Of a stretch of 64,000 bases of DNA, positions 49,812-58,020 are shown one piece after another. The DNA lies in NCBI GenBank assembly GCA_029054245.1, contig JAIDFQ010000043.1, forward strand, positions 186,001 through 250,000. Direction: 5' to 3'. The stretch is from Lachnospiraceae bacterium (GTDB lineage: Bacteria; Bacillota; Clostridia; Lachnospirales; Lachnospiraceae). Every line of letters starts with the position of its first letter. Position 1 is the stretch's first letter. A model generated the notes under the pieces. It made no database searches. It was not told the origin of the DNA and was given only the letters and a program-made list of their open reading frames with translations. The translations under genes were made by a program, and so were the position numbers.

Positions 49812-49870
49812 TTTAACTTACTCCTTTCATGGCAATTGTACTTTAAGTTTTCATTGCCCTTCGTTTTCAC

Positions 49871-49899
49871 AATATATCACTTCAACGTGCGAAAGTCAA
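49871..49899 (-). promoter_or_regulatory. aroF-tyrA promoter
   Basis: On the minus strand: TTGACT (49899-49894), 17 bases, TATATT (49876-49871), about 60 bases before the aroF ATG. Confidence 0.7.
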
Positions 49900-49978
49900 C
49901 AGGAATAACATAAAAGGAAATTTGCGCCGCGCGCCCAGCAAGGTCAAAATGATTATGGAAAAATATAATTGTGTATAA

Positions 49979-50022
49979 ATTGCACGATTATGCTTGTGCA
50001 ATGCATGAAAATTTAGTAAAAT
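49979..50022 (+). promoter_or_regulatory. Promoter of the EF-G-like gene with overlapping inverted repeat
   Basis: TTGTGC (49994-49999), 17 bases, TAAAAT (50017-50022). ATTGCAC (49979-49985) and GTGCAAT (49996-50002) form an inverted repeat over the -35, a good position for a repressor site. Confidence 0.6.
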
Positions 50023-50108
50023 GTTCTCATGGGAATTTGGGAGCCAAGTATTCTGGCTTGTCGATAATTGGCGTAATGCCCAAAAAAGCGGAAAATGGAG
50101 GGACTTAT

Positions 50109-52199
50109 ATGAATATTTACACAACTGACAAGATTAGAAACGTAGTTCTGCTCGGTCATGGCGGATGCGGAAAGACCAGTCTGGCAGAGGCTATGGCATA
50201 TTTATCGGGTATCACATCGAGATTGGGGAAAGTATCAGATGGAAATACCGTCAGTGACTTCGGCAAGGAAGAACAGAAGAGGAAAATATCAATCAGTACT
50301 TCCGTCATTCCGATTGAGTGGGAAGGTTATAAGATCAACTTGCTTGATACACCTGGTTTTTTTGATTTTGCCGGTGAAGTGGAAGAAGCAATCAGCGCGG
50401 CAGGCGCTGCCATTATTGTTGTAAACGGCAAATCCGGGATGGAAGTGGGAACCCAGAAGGCATGGGATCTGTGTGAAAAGTATAAACTGCCCCGTATGAT
50501 TTATGTCAGCAATATGGACGTTGATAATGCTTCTTTTAGACAGGTAGTGGAAGATATGACTCAGATGTTCGGTAAGAAGATGGCGCCGTTCCATCTGCCG
50601 ATACGTGAGAATGAGAAATTTGTAGGATATGTAAATGTCATTACAGAGACAGGAAACAGATGGCAGGGCAAGGAAGTCGTAGAATGCGACGTTCCTGAGT
50701 ATAATAAGCCCAATCTGCAGATCTGCCGGGACACCCTCATGGAGGCGGTAGCTGAAACCAGTGAGGAAATGATGGAGCGTTATTTCAGCGGTGAGACCTT
50801 CTCAGAAGCTGAAATAAGAGCGGCATTAAGGACCAACGTTTGTGACGGCAGCATCGTTCCCATGACAATGGGATCTAATGTACTGTGCCAGGGAATGTAT
50901 ACTTTGCTTGATGATATCATCAAATATTTCCCCAGTCCTGAAAACAGGACGGTAGCGGGCATCAACATGAAGACGAATGAGATTTATCATGCAGATTATG
51001 ATTTTGCAAAAGCAAAATCTGCCTATGTCTGGAAGACCATCGTTGATCCGTTCATCGGGAAATATTCTTTGATCAAAGTAAATTCTGGTGTCCTTAAGAC
51101 AGATGATGTTATCTATAACGTTGATAAAGACATCGAAGAAAAAATTGGAAAAATATATGTGCTTCAGGGAAATAAGCCGATTGAAGTCAAGGAGCTGCAT
51201 GCTGGTGATATCGGAGCCCTTGCAAAGCTGACGGCGGCAAGAACAGGAAACAGCTTGTCAACCAAAGCTACCACAATCAAATTCGGACAGTGGGATATGC
51301 CGAAGCCTTATACATATATGAGGTACAATCCCAAGAATAAAGGTGATGTTGATAAGATTTCACAGGCACTTCAGAAAATTTCTCATGAAGATCTTACGAT
51401 GAAGTATGTGAACGATTCAGAGAACCGTCAGATGTTGCTTTATGGAATGGGCGATCTGCATCTGGAAGTGATCGTCAGCAAGCTTTTAAATGAGTATAAA
51501 GTAGAAATCGAACTGACAAAGCCTAAGGTGGCATTCAGAGAGACCATTAGGAAGACTTCTGATGTAGAATACAAGTATAAGAAACAGTCAGGCGGACACG
51601 GTCAGTATGGTCATGTTAAGATGAAATTTGAACCTTCAGGAAATTTGGAGGAGTCTTATGTATTTGAACAGATCGTTGTAGGCGGAGCGGTTCCGAAAAA
51701 TTATTTCCCGGCAGTAGAAAAGGGAATCCAGGAATCTGTTTTAAAGGGACCTATGGCGGCTTATCCGGTAGTAGGCGTAAAGGCAGTTCTCTATGATGGA
51801 TCTTATCATCCGGTAGATTCTTCTGAAATGGCATTTAAGATGGCGACGATTCAGGCATTCAAGAAGGGATTTATGGAAGCGCATCCTGTTCTGCTTGAGC
51901 CCATCGTGTCGTTGAAGGTCACAGTGCCGGATGCCTATACAGGTGATGTTATGGGCGATCTCAATAAGCGAAGAGGAAGAGTGCTGGGAATGAATCCAGC
52001 GCCGGGCGGCAAGCAAATCATCGATGCCGATGTTCCCATGATGGGATTGTTTGGATATTGTACAGATCTTCGTTCCATGACAGGCGGACGGGGAGAATAT
52101 GAATATGAGTTTTCACGTTATGAACAGGCTCCTTCAGATGTACAGGAGAAGGAAGTTACCGCAAGAGCTGCAAAGGTGGCAGAAGGTTCTGATGAGTAA
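50109..52199 (+). CDS. Elongation factor G-like GTPase (divergent paralogue)
   Basis: A 696-residue protein with the five-domain EF-G layout. G1 is GHGGCGKTSL (16-25), where canonical EF-G has a HIDAGKTT type sequence. G3 is LLDTPGFFDF. G4 reads VSNMDVDN where NKMD is expected. Late EF-G features are present, such as GGHGQYGHVKMKFEP and GYCTDLRSMTGGRGEYEYEF. This matches the second EF-G-like subfamily found beside true EF-G in many clostridia; its role is not well defined, and it should not be assumed to be the main translocase. ATG 50109 has GGAGGG 6 bases upstream. It is followed by a strong terminator. Confidence 0.88.
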   Translation: MNIYTTDKIRNVVLLGHGGCGKTSLAEAMAYLSGITSRLGKVSDGNTVSDFGKEEQKRKISISTSVIPIEWEGYKINLLDTPGFFDFAGEVEEAISAAGAAIIVVNGKSGMEVGTQKAWDLCEKYKLPRMIYVSNMDVDNASFRQVVEDMTQMFGKKMAPFHLPIRENEKFVGYVNVITETGNRWQGKEVVECDVPEYNKPNLQICRDTLMEAVAETSEEMMERYFSGETFSEAEIRAALRTNVCDGSIVPMTMGSNVLCQGMYTLLDDIIKYFPSPENRTVAGINMKTNEIYHADYDFAKAKSAYVWKTIVDPFIGKYSLIKVNSGVLKTDDVIYNVDKDIEEKIGKIYVLQGNKPIEVKELHAGDIGALAKLTAARTGNSLSTKATTIKFGQWDMPKPYTYMRYNPKNKGDVDKISQALQKISHEDLTMKYVNDSENRQMLLYGMGDLHLEVIVSKLLNEYKVEIELTKPKVAFRETIRKTSDVEYKYKKQSGGHGQYGHVKMKFEPSGNLEESYVFEQIVVGGAVPKNYFPAVEKGIQESVLKGPMAAYPVVGVKAVLYDGSYHPVDSSEMAFKMATIQAFKKGFMEAHPVLLEPIVSLKVTVPDAYTGDVMGDLNKRRGRVLGMNPAPGGKQIIDADVPMMGLFGYCTDLRSMTGGRGEYEYEFSRYEQAPSDVQEKEVTARAAKVAEGSDE

Positions 52200-52247
52200 A
52201 AAATTATAATAGTTTGTTCTTTTTAGAAGAGGGTAATAGGTTATGAA

Positions 52248-52289
52248 ACAGGATGCTGTATATGGGGGTATACAGCATCCTGTTGTATT
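52248..52289 (+). terminator. Terminator of the EF-G-like gene
   Basis: A perfect 15-bp stem, 52248-52262 (ACAGGATGCTGTATA) with 52269-52283, 6-base loop TGGGGG, followed by TGTATTTTTT. Confidence 0.9.
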
Positions 52290-52311
52290 TTTTGAAAGAA
52301 AACTGTATAAT
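52283..52311 (+). promoter_or_regulatory. Promoter of the orphan membrane protein gene
   Basis: TTGTAT (52283-52288), 17 bases, perfect TATAAT (52306-52311). The -35 is part of the T-tract of the upstream terminator. Confidence 0.65.
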
Positions 52312-52351
52312 CTATGAAATGGACTATGCCCGCGGAGGCGGAGCGGCAAGA

Positions 52352-54010
52352 ATGGAGATTATGATGGATAAAAAGAAATTTATGAGAAATCTGGTTATCG
52401 TTTTGGTAGGGGTGGTTGCTCTTGGAATCTATTATTATGTGACGATACCTGCAATCAACATTCACTCCACAGGGACTTGGAAAGCGCTTTTGTTCTTGAT
52501 TTTTATTTTAATGTTCCTGGTCATGGCAAAACAGCTTAGAAAAAGCCGTAAGACATCTGTGGAGGGAATGGAGCAATTTCGTTTCAGTTTAAGGGAGTGC
52601 AGCTTAAGTTTTAAAATTCTTGGTGTGATACTTGTTGCGCTGTGCCTGATTTTGTTCATCGGAACACTTTTGTCTTCTCCGTTTTTTAATGCGGCAAAGT
52701 ATCAGCAGCTGCTTACAATCGAGGAAAGGGAATTTACAGAGGATATAAAAGAAGTGGATTACAAGACCATTCCCCTTCTTGACAAAGATTCAGCAGCGCT
52801 TCTTGGAAACAGAAAGATGGGAAGTATGGTGGATATGGTTTCTCAGTTCGAGGTGTCAAATGATTATACACAGATTAATTTTCAGGGGAAACCGGTCCGA
52901 GTAACGCCTCTTACTTATGCAAGTCCGATTAAATGGCTGACGAATCAAAGAAGTGGGATACCAGCCTATATGCTGATCGATATGACCACCCAGAATACAG
53001 AATGTGTGAAACTTACGGAAGGAATCCGATATTCCAAGGGTGAATATTTTAACCGGAATATCTACAGGCATTTGAGGTTTCACTATCCCACCTATATTTT
53101 TGACGACCAGATTTTCTTTGAGGTTGACGAAGAAGGGACGCCCTACTGGGTATGTCCTGTAAAAAAATTTAACATTGGTCTTTTCGGCGGACAGACGGTG
53201 GGGAGGGTAGTGCTCTGCAATGCCCAAACAGGAGAGTGTGTCGATTATGCAGTGGAAGATGTTCCTGCATGGATTGATAAGGTTTATTCGGCGGAACTTT
53301 TGATTGATTTATATGATTATTCAGGACTGCTTAAGCATGGTTACTGGAATTCGGTACTGGGACAAAGAGACTGCCTGCAGTCAACTAACGGGTACAACTA
53401 TATTGCTTTGGAAGATGATGTGTGGGTGTACACGGGCGTCACAAGCGTCAGTGGAGACCAGTCCAATGTAGGCTTTGTCCTCATGAATCAGCGTACCATG
53501 GAAACACGTTATTACAAAGTGGAAGGGGCAATTGAAGACTCGGCGATGTCGTCGGCAGAAGGACAGGTGCAGAATTTAGGATATCGTGCCACATTCCCAC
53601 TTCTTCTCAATATTGCAGATGAACCCACCTATTTTATGGCGCTTAAGGACGGTGCCGGTCTGGTAAAGAAATATGCCATGGTGAACGTTCAGAAATATCA
53701 GTGGGTGGCAATTGGAGACACGGTGCAGGAATGTGAGAAGAATTACACAGAGCTTTTGAGCACAAATGGAATCGTAAGCAGTTCCTCTGATTTAGGAAAG
53801 AGCGTTACCGGAAAAATTGAAAGTATTTCACCAATTGTTCTGGAAGGAAATACCCATTACTATATCTGCCTGGAAAATAAAGAGGATATCTTTGATGTCA
53901 ACCTGGCGGATTCTTCGCTGATACAGATTGTAAGATATCAGACAGGAGATACCATCACGCTGGAATATCTGGAAGGTTATGGGCTAAACGAGGTCAGTGC
54001 AATTAAATGA
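52352..54010 (+). CDS. Uncharacterised membrane protein
   Basis: A 552-residue protein I do not recognise. Three hydrophobic helices lie in the first 120 residues (about 13-32, 43-60, 88-110), and the rest is a large soluble domain, probably outside the cell. The soluble part is rich in aromatic residues (YWVCPVKKFNIGLFGGQTVG, YWNSVLGQRDCLQSTNGYNYI) and shows beta-strand-like alternation. No catalytic motif is evident. ATG 52352 has GGAG 8 bases upstream; the open frame extends upstream into the terminator and is rejected there. It has its own promoter and lies alone between an EF-G-like gene and leuS. Confidence 0.75.
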   Translation: MEIMMDKKKFMRNLVIVLVGVVALGIYYYVTIPAINIHSTGTWKALLFLIFILMFLVMAKQLRKSRKTSVEGMEQFRFSLRECSLSFKILGVILVALCLILFIGTLLSSPFFNAAKYQQLLTIEEREFTEDIKEVDYKTIPLLDKDSAALLGNRKMGSMVDMVSQFEVSNDYTQINFQGKPVRVTPLTYASPIKWLTNQRSGIPAYMLIDMTTQNTECVKLTEGIRYSKGEYFNRNIYRHLRFHYPTYIFDDQIFFEVDEEGTPYWVCPVKKFNIGLFGGQTVGRVVLCNAQTGECVDYAVEDVPAWIDKVYSAELLIDLYDYSGLLKHGYWNSVLGQRDCLQSTNGYNYIALEDDVWVYTGVTSVSGDQSNVGFVLMNQRTMETRYYKVEGAIEDSAMSSAEGQVQNLGYRATFPLLLNIADEPTYFMALKDGAGLVKKYAMVNVQKYQWVAIGDTVQECEKNYTELLSTNGIVSSSSDLGKSVTGKIESISPIVLEGNTHYYICLENKEDIFDVNLADSSLIQIVRYQTGDTITLEYLEGYGLNEVSAIK

Positions 54011-54058
54011 AATGCAAAGCTTTAGGAATTGACATCTTCATTAAAAAATTGTGAAATC

Positions 54059-54087
54059 TTGACATTTTCGCATAATATAGGTAAAAT
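54059..54087 (+). promoter_or_regulatory. leuS promoter
   Basis: Perfect TTGACA (54059-54064), 17 bases, TAAAAT (54082-54087). The short leader carries a hairpin (54116-54131) but no T-box. Confidence 0.75.
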
Positions 54088-54115
54088 TAGGGCTGGTTTG
54101 TAATGCCGAAAATGA

Positions 54116-54131
54116 GAGGCGCATCCGCCTC
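54116..54131 (+). promoter_or_regulatory. Small hairpin just upstream of the leuS ribosome binding site
   Basis: GAGGCG (54116-54121) pairs with CGCCTC (54126-54131) with a 4-base loop, 4 bases before CGGAGG (54136-54141). It could modulate translation initiation. Confidence 0.45.
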
Positions 54132-54146
54132 AGAACGGAGGAAACA

Positions 54147-56558
54147 ATGGCAACACCATATAATCACAGAGAAGTGGAAACAAAGTGGCAGGGAATCTGG
54201 GATGCGGAACAGGCATTCAAGGTCTCTGATGATTTTTCAAAACCGAAATATTATGCATTGGTGGAATTTCCGTACCCGTCAGGGCAGGGGCTGCATGTAG
54301 GGCATCCCAGACCCTATACGGCGCTTGATATTGTTGCAAGAAAGAGAAGAATGCAAGGCTATAACGTGCTTTATCCCATGGGTTGGGATGCGTTTGGTCT
54401 CCCCACGGAAAATTATGCGATTAAAAATCATATTCATCCGAAGATTGTGACTAAGAATAATGTGGAACGCTTTAAAGGGCAGCTTCATGCTCTTGGTTAT
54501 TCTTTTGACTGGGACAGAGAAGTCAATACTACGGATGTTGGGTATTATAAATGGACACAGTGGATCTTCTTAAAGCTTTTCAATGCAGGGCTGGCATATA
54601 AGGCGGAAATGCCGATTAACTGGTGTACTTCCTGTAAGGTTGGACTTGCCAATGAAGAGGTAGTAAACGGTGTGTGCGAGCGTTGCGGTGCAGAAGTGGT
54701 CCGCAAGGTAAAGAGCCAGTGGATGCTGAAAATTACAGAATATGCAGATAAACTATTAGAGGGACTTGACAGTGTGGACTATGTGGAGCGTGTGAAAGTT
54801 TCCCAGAAAAACTGGATTGGCAAATCCACGGGTGCAGAAGTGGATTTCCTCTTAAAGGATAAAGAAGATAAATTGACGGTTTATACCACCAGACCGGATA
54901 CGCTTTTTGGCGTTACCTATATGGTTATGAGTCCGGAGCATCCCTTTATAGATAAATACAAAGAGAACATTCATAACTGGGCGGATGTGGTAGCCTATAG
55001 GGAAATGGCATCCAGAAAATCAGATTTTGAGCGTACAGAACTGGCTAAGGATAAGACGGGCGTCATGCTGGATGGTCTGACTGCCGTTAATCCGGTCAAT
55101 GGAAAAGAAATTCCTGTCTGGATTTCAGATTATGTACTGATGTCTTACGGTACAGGCGCCATTATGGCTGTGCCGGCACATGATGAGAGAGACTGGGAGT
55201 TTGCAAAGAAATTCCATATGCCGATCATTGAAGTGGTTGCGGGAAGCCCGGTGGATGTAAATGAAGCCGTGTATACCGATGTGGCGTCGGGAATGCTGGT
55301 CAATTCAGAGTTTTTAAACGGGCTTTCAGTGGCAGATGCAAAAGAAAAAATCATAGCTTTTCTGACAGAAAAGGGAATTGGACATAAAAAGACGAATTTC
55401 AAGCTTCGTGACTGGGTATTCTCCAGACAGCGTTATTGGGGAGAACCCATTCCGATTGTGAAATGTGAAAAGTGCGGTTATGTGGCGCTTCCGGAGGAGG
55501 AACTCCCGCTGGAGCTGCCTGAGGTGGAGAGTTATATGCCTACAGATAACGGGGAATCCCCTCTTGCGCATATGACAGACTGGGTAAAGACCACCTGTCC
55601 TAAGTGCGGCAATGCGGCTATGCGTGAGACCGATACCATGCCTCAATGGGCAGGCTCTTCCTGGTATTTCTTAAGATATACAGATCCTACCAACGACAAG
55701 GAGCTTGCAAGCAAGGAAGCTTTAAACTATTGGATGCCGGTTGACTGGTATAATGGAGGTATGGAGCACACCACGCTGCATCTTCTTTATTCCCGTTTCT
55801 GGCACAGATTCCTGTATGACGAAAAGGTTGTTCCGTGCCCGGAACCTTATAAAAAGAGAACCTCCCACGGAATGATTCTTGGTTCCAACGGGGAAAAAAT
55901 GAGTAAATCCCGTGGGAATGTAGTAAATCCTGACGACATTGTGCGAGATTACGGTGCAGATACCCTCCGCACTTATGAAATGTTCATCGGTGCATTTGAT
56001 TTAAGCGCTGCGTGGAGCGAGGATGGCGTAAAGGGATGTCGCAGATTCCTTGAGAGAGTGTGGAAGCTGCAGGATATTCTGAAGGAAGGCGACGGATATT
56101 CAGAGGATCTGGAAGTGAAGATGCACCAGACCATCAAGAAGGTCAGCAATGATTTTGAAAACCTTAAGTATAACACGGCAATTGCTGCAATGATGGCTCT
56201 GATTAATGATTTTTACAAGAAAAATGCGGTTACAAAGGGAGAGTTTAAGACTCTGCTTACGCTGCTTAATCCCGTTGCACCTCATATCACGGAGGAAATC
56301 TGGCAGAATGTGGGCTTTGAGGGACGAATCTATCAGAGCACATGGCCTGTCTTTGATGATGCCAAAACCATAGAAGCTACCATCGAAATTGCAGTGCAGA
56401 TCAATGGGAAGACGAAAGCGACTATGGAGATTGCAAGAAATGAAGACAAGGATGCCGTGATTGCAAGGGCGAAGGAAACGATTGCAGATAAATTGACTGG
56501 CAATGTGGTGAAGGAAATTTATGTGCCGGGAAGAATCGTTAATCTTGTTATGAAATAA
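54147..56558 (+). CDS. leuS: Leucine-tRNA ligase
   Basis: An 803-residue class I synthetase. The HIGH signature is in [19 protein letters not shown] (HVGH) and the KMSKS loop in [14 protein letters not shown]. The CP1 editing domain (about 220-400) has [15 protein letters not shown] and the [19 protein letters not shown] segment of the editing pocket. A zinc-type Cys cluster ([18 protein letters not shown]) is present. Length is normal for bacterial LeuRS. The gene has its own sigma-A promoter and is not under T-box control, unlike pheST in the same window. Confidence 0.96.
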   Translation: MATPYNHREVETKWQGIWDAEQAFKVSDDFSKPKYYALVEFPYPSGQGLHVGHPRPYTALDIVARKRRMQGYNVLYPMGWDAFGLPTENYAIKNHIHPKIVTKNNVERFKGQLHALGYSFDWDREVNTTDVGYYKWTQWIFLKLFNAGLAYKAEMPINWCTSCKVGLANEEVVNGVCERCGAEVVRKVKSQWMLKITEYADKLLEGLDSVDYVERVKVSQKNWIGKSTGAEVDFLLKDKEDKLTVYTTRPDTLFGVTYMVMSPEHPFIDKYKENIHNWADVVAYREMASRKSDFERTELAKDKTGVMLDGLTAVNPVNGKEIPVWISDYVLMSYGTGAIMAVPAHDERDWEFAKKFHMPIIEVVAGSPVDVNEAVYTDVASGMLVNSEFLNGLSVADAKEKIIAFLTEKGIGHKKTNFKLRDWVFSRQRYWGEPIPIVKCEKCGYVALPEEELPLELPEVESYMPTDNGESPLAHMTDWVKTTCPKCGNAAMRETDTMPQWAGSSWYFLRYTDPTNDKELASKEALNYWMPVDWYNGGMEHTTLHLLYSRFWHRFLYDEKVVPCPEPYKKRTSHGMILGSNGEKMSKSRGNVVNPDDIVRDYGADTLRTYEMFIGAFDLSAAWSEDGVKGCRRFLERVWKLQDILKEGDGYSEDLEVKMHQTIKKVSNDFENLKYNTAIAAMMALINDFYKKNAVTKGEFKTLLTLLNPVAPHITEEIWQNVGFEGRIYQSTWPVFDDAKTIEATIEIAVQINGKTKATMEIARNEDKDAVIARAKETIADKLTGNVVKEIYVPGRIVNLVMK

Positions 56559-56612
56559 AGCGGCATGCAGACAACAGATGCCGCGCTTTACGAGACATCC
56601 TTATGTTAAAAC

Positions 56613-56646
56613 AACACTCGGAAGGGATTCCCCTTCCGGGTGTTAT
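56613..56646. terminator. Terminator between leuS and the convergent hypothetical gene
   Basis: AACACTCGGAAG (56613-56624) pairs with CTTCCGGGTGTT (56633-56644) with one wobble. The arm overlaps the stop codon of the minus-strand gene. A weaker hairpin, GCGGCAT/ATGCCGC (56560-56584), lies between it and leuS. Confidence 0.8.
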
Positions 56647-56912
56647 TTGTGGGAGCGCATTGCCATGACTTTTTCAATTTTCGTGAGTTCTTCGGGGGAA
56701 GCATGTTTCCGTAAAACGGCAACGATGGCATCAATTTCTCCATCGGAGAAGGATACCTTTTTTTCCTGCCCGCGTTTTGCCACAGCCATCAGAAAGGGCA
56801 GCATCTGTTCCTTTTTTAAATGGCTGCTTTCAAAGACAAGCGCCTGAAGAAATTCAAGTTTGTATGGATCGATATTCTTTAAAGATTCGTCTTTCATCCA
56901 ATCATTCTGCAT
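56643..56912 (-). CDS. Hypothetical 89-residue protein
   Basis: A small helical, charged, soluble-looking protein starting MQNDWMKDESLKNIDPYKLE and rich in Lys and Glu, with a segment GEIDAIVAVLRKHASPEELTKIEKVM. No family is recognised. Minus-strand GGAGGT lies 7 bases before ATG 56912, which decides the start. It overlaps the upstream 177-residue gene by 11 bases and is surely co-expressed with it. The sporulation-type promoter ahead of that gene would drive both. Confidence 0.75.
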   Translation of the reverse strand: MQNDWMKDESLKNIDPYKLEFLQALVFESSHLKKEQMLPFLMAVAKRGQEKKVSFSDGEIDAIVAVLRKHASPEELTKIEKVMAMRSHK

Positions 56913-57435
56913 TTTGATTACCTCCAAACATTTCATACATCTGCTTTTGCTCTGGCGTGAGCATGTTCATGAGCATGTTCATCATATCAAAGCCGCCTCC
57001 AGAGTTGTCATCGCCTTGAGGAGAGGCTGAATCAGCCTCATTAGAAAAGGCATTGCCGAAAGAGGAAAGATCCGGCATGAAATCCTTCATCATTTCCATG
57101 GTCCGTGACATCTCTTTATACATCTCCATGCTTTGGAACACGCCCCGGATTTGTTCGATTTGTTTCCGCTCACTTTCTGTACAGTAGGGAAGCAGTTCCG
57201 AGCACATTTTAAATGGGTCGGGAGAGGCTTCTCTTTCCATACATCCGCTTAAGGGGCTGGAATGTTTTTTAAAGTATTCAATTGTATAGTTGAGTTCAAG
57301 AAATTTAATATAAATCGCCATGGATTTTTGGGTTTTGTCATCCATATAGGGCAATATGACCTTGAGCATTTGTATATGATTGGTGCAAAAGAGAGTATCA
57401 AATGCAATTACTTTATTGTGCTCATTTGAATCCAT
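56902..57435 (-). CDS. Hypothetical 177-residue protein, Met-rich C-terminus
   Basis: A soluble protein with a helical N-terminal half (KVILPYMDDKTQKSMAIYIKF) and a Met-rich, Asn/Gly-rich tail ending MNMLTPEQKQMYEMFGGNQ. Four cysteines are scattered through it. I do not recognise the family. The minus-strand AAGGAG ahead of ATG 57435 sets the start. The promoter 25 bases further up resembles mother-cell sporulation promoters (ATA-N16-CATAAAAT). Together with the adjacent Cys-rich gene this points to a sporulation or spore-coat context. Confidence 0.75.
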   Translation of the reverse strand: MDSNEHNKVIAFDTLFCTNHIQMLKVILPYMDDKTQKSMAIYIKFLELNYTIEYFKKHSSPLSGCMEREASPDPFKMCSELLPYCTESERKQIEQIRGVFQSMEMYKEMSRTMEMMKDFMPDLSSFGNAFSNEADSASPQGDDNSGGGFDMMNMLMNMLTPEQKQMYEMFGGNQNAE

Positions 57436-57460
57436 AACTGCTCCTTCCACCTGTTTCCAT

Positions 57461-57487
57461 ATTTTATGTCTTCAAATTATCCTGTAT
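57461..57487 (-). promoter_or_regulatory. SigE/SigK-like promoter of the two hypothetical genes
   Basis: On the minus strand: ATA (57487-57485), 16 bases, CATAAAAT (57468-57461). This fits the SigE consensus ATA-N16-18-CATACANT closely and the SigK -10 CATANNNTA. Confidence 0.5.
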
Positions 57488-57491
57488 GCAG

Positions 57492-57521
57492 AAAAGTAGG
57501 CTCTTTTCAGAGCCTACTTTT
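57492..57521. terminator. Terminator downstream of the Cys-rich gene
   Basis: AAAAGTAGGCTC (57492-57503) and GAGCCTACTTTT (57510-57521) form a perfect 12-bp stem with a 6-base loop; T-tracts exist on both strands. Confidence 0.85.
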
Positions 57522-57552
57522 CAGACATGATGAAAAGAATTGCTGGTAATGA

Positions 57553-57807
57553 TTAGCATCCGCAACCGCATCCGCCGCTGAAGCTGCTGCCGTTTCCGCA
57601 GAAGCAAAGCAGCAGGAGGATCCAGATAATGCTGTCGCATCCGCAACCGCATCCGTTGTCGTTATTTCCGAAAAGGGAATTGCCGCATCCGCCGCAGCAG
57701 GAAAGTAAAAGGATAATCCAGATAATGGAATTGTTTCCACATCCACATCCACATCCGTTGTTAGCGCTTGCGCCGCATCCGCAGCCTGTAGCTGTTAAAT
57801 CACTCAT
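57553..57807 (-). CDS. Cysteine-rich protein, chorion class HCB13-like
   Basis: An 84-residue protein with 16 cysteines, almost all in GC dipeptides. It is an internal duplication: each half has a GCGCGC block followed by a hydrophobic SIIWILLLL-type segment (about 28-37 and 59-68) and a Cys-Gly run. The pattern matches proteins labelled chorion class high-cysteine HCB protein 13 in Lachnospiraceae; their function is unknown. Minus-strand GGAGG precedes the ATG at 57807. A SigK-type promoter lies about 35 bases upstream, so late mother-cell expression and a role in a cross-linked coat layer are inferred. Confidence 0.8.
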   Translation of the reverse strand: MSDLTATGCGCGASANNGCGCGCGNNSIIWIILLLSCCGGCGNSLFGNNDNGCGCGCDSIIWILLLLCFCGNGSSFSGGCGCGC

Positions 57808-57841
57808 ATATTGCCTCCAAATAAGGTTTTGTTTTATGGTT

Positions 57842-57869
57842 TATCATATGTAGCATAGCTTGTATGTGT
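57842..57869 (-). promoter_or_regulatory. SigK-type sporulation promoter of the Cys-rich gene
   Basis: On the minus strand: AC (57869-57868), 17 bases, CATATGATA (57850-57842). This is a full match to the SigK consensus AC-N16-17-CATANNNTA. Confidence 0.6.
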
Positions 57870-57961
57870 TTCTGCGTTTATCAAAATATTAAAAAAAGGC
57901 AGAAAAAAGCCATAGTGCCATTCATTGGAAGAAAATTTTACACAATATCTGGATAAAATAC

Positions 57962-57989
57962 TTGAATTAATTTCGAGATATAGTAAAAT
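57962..57989 (+). promoter_or_regulatory. Sortase operon promoter
   Basis: TTGAAT (57962-57967), 16 bases, TAAAAT (57984-57989), 31 bases before the sortase ATG. Confidence 0.55.
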
Positions 57990-58020
57990 AAGTTATATAT
58001 GCATAAAGGAGAAATGTGCC

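Noticed and set aside
52253..52351. Upstream start for the orphan membrane protein
   Set aside because: The ATG lies inside the terminator stem of the EF-G-like gene and before the TATAAT of its own promoter.
54011..54146. T-box leader for leuS
   Set aside because: The leader is too short and lacks the TGG-type T-box sequence; only a promoter and a small hairpin are present.
57507..57752. Minus-strand open frame rich in Ala, Asp and Ser in the Cys-rich gene region
   Set aside because: It is a frame-shifted reading of the Gly-Cys repeats; the 57553-57807 frame has the ribosome binding site and matches a known protein type.
57553..57807. Short repeated GCATCC-type words as a possible CRISPR or satellite array
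   Set aside because: No constant repeat-spacer spacing; the repeats come from Gly-Cys codons.
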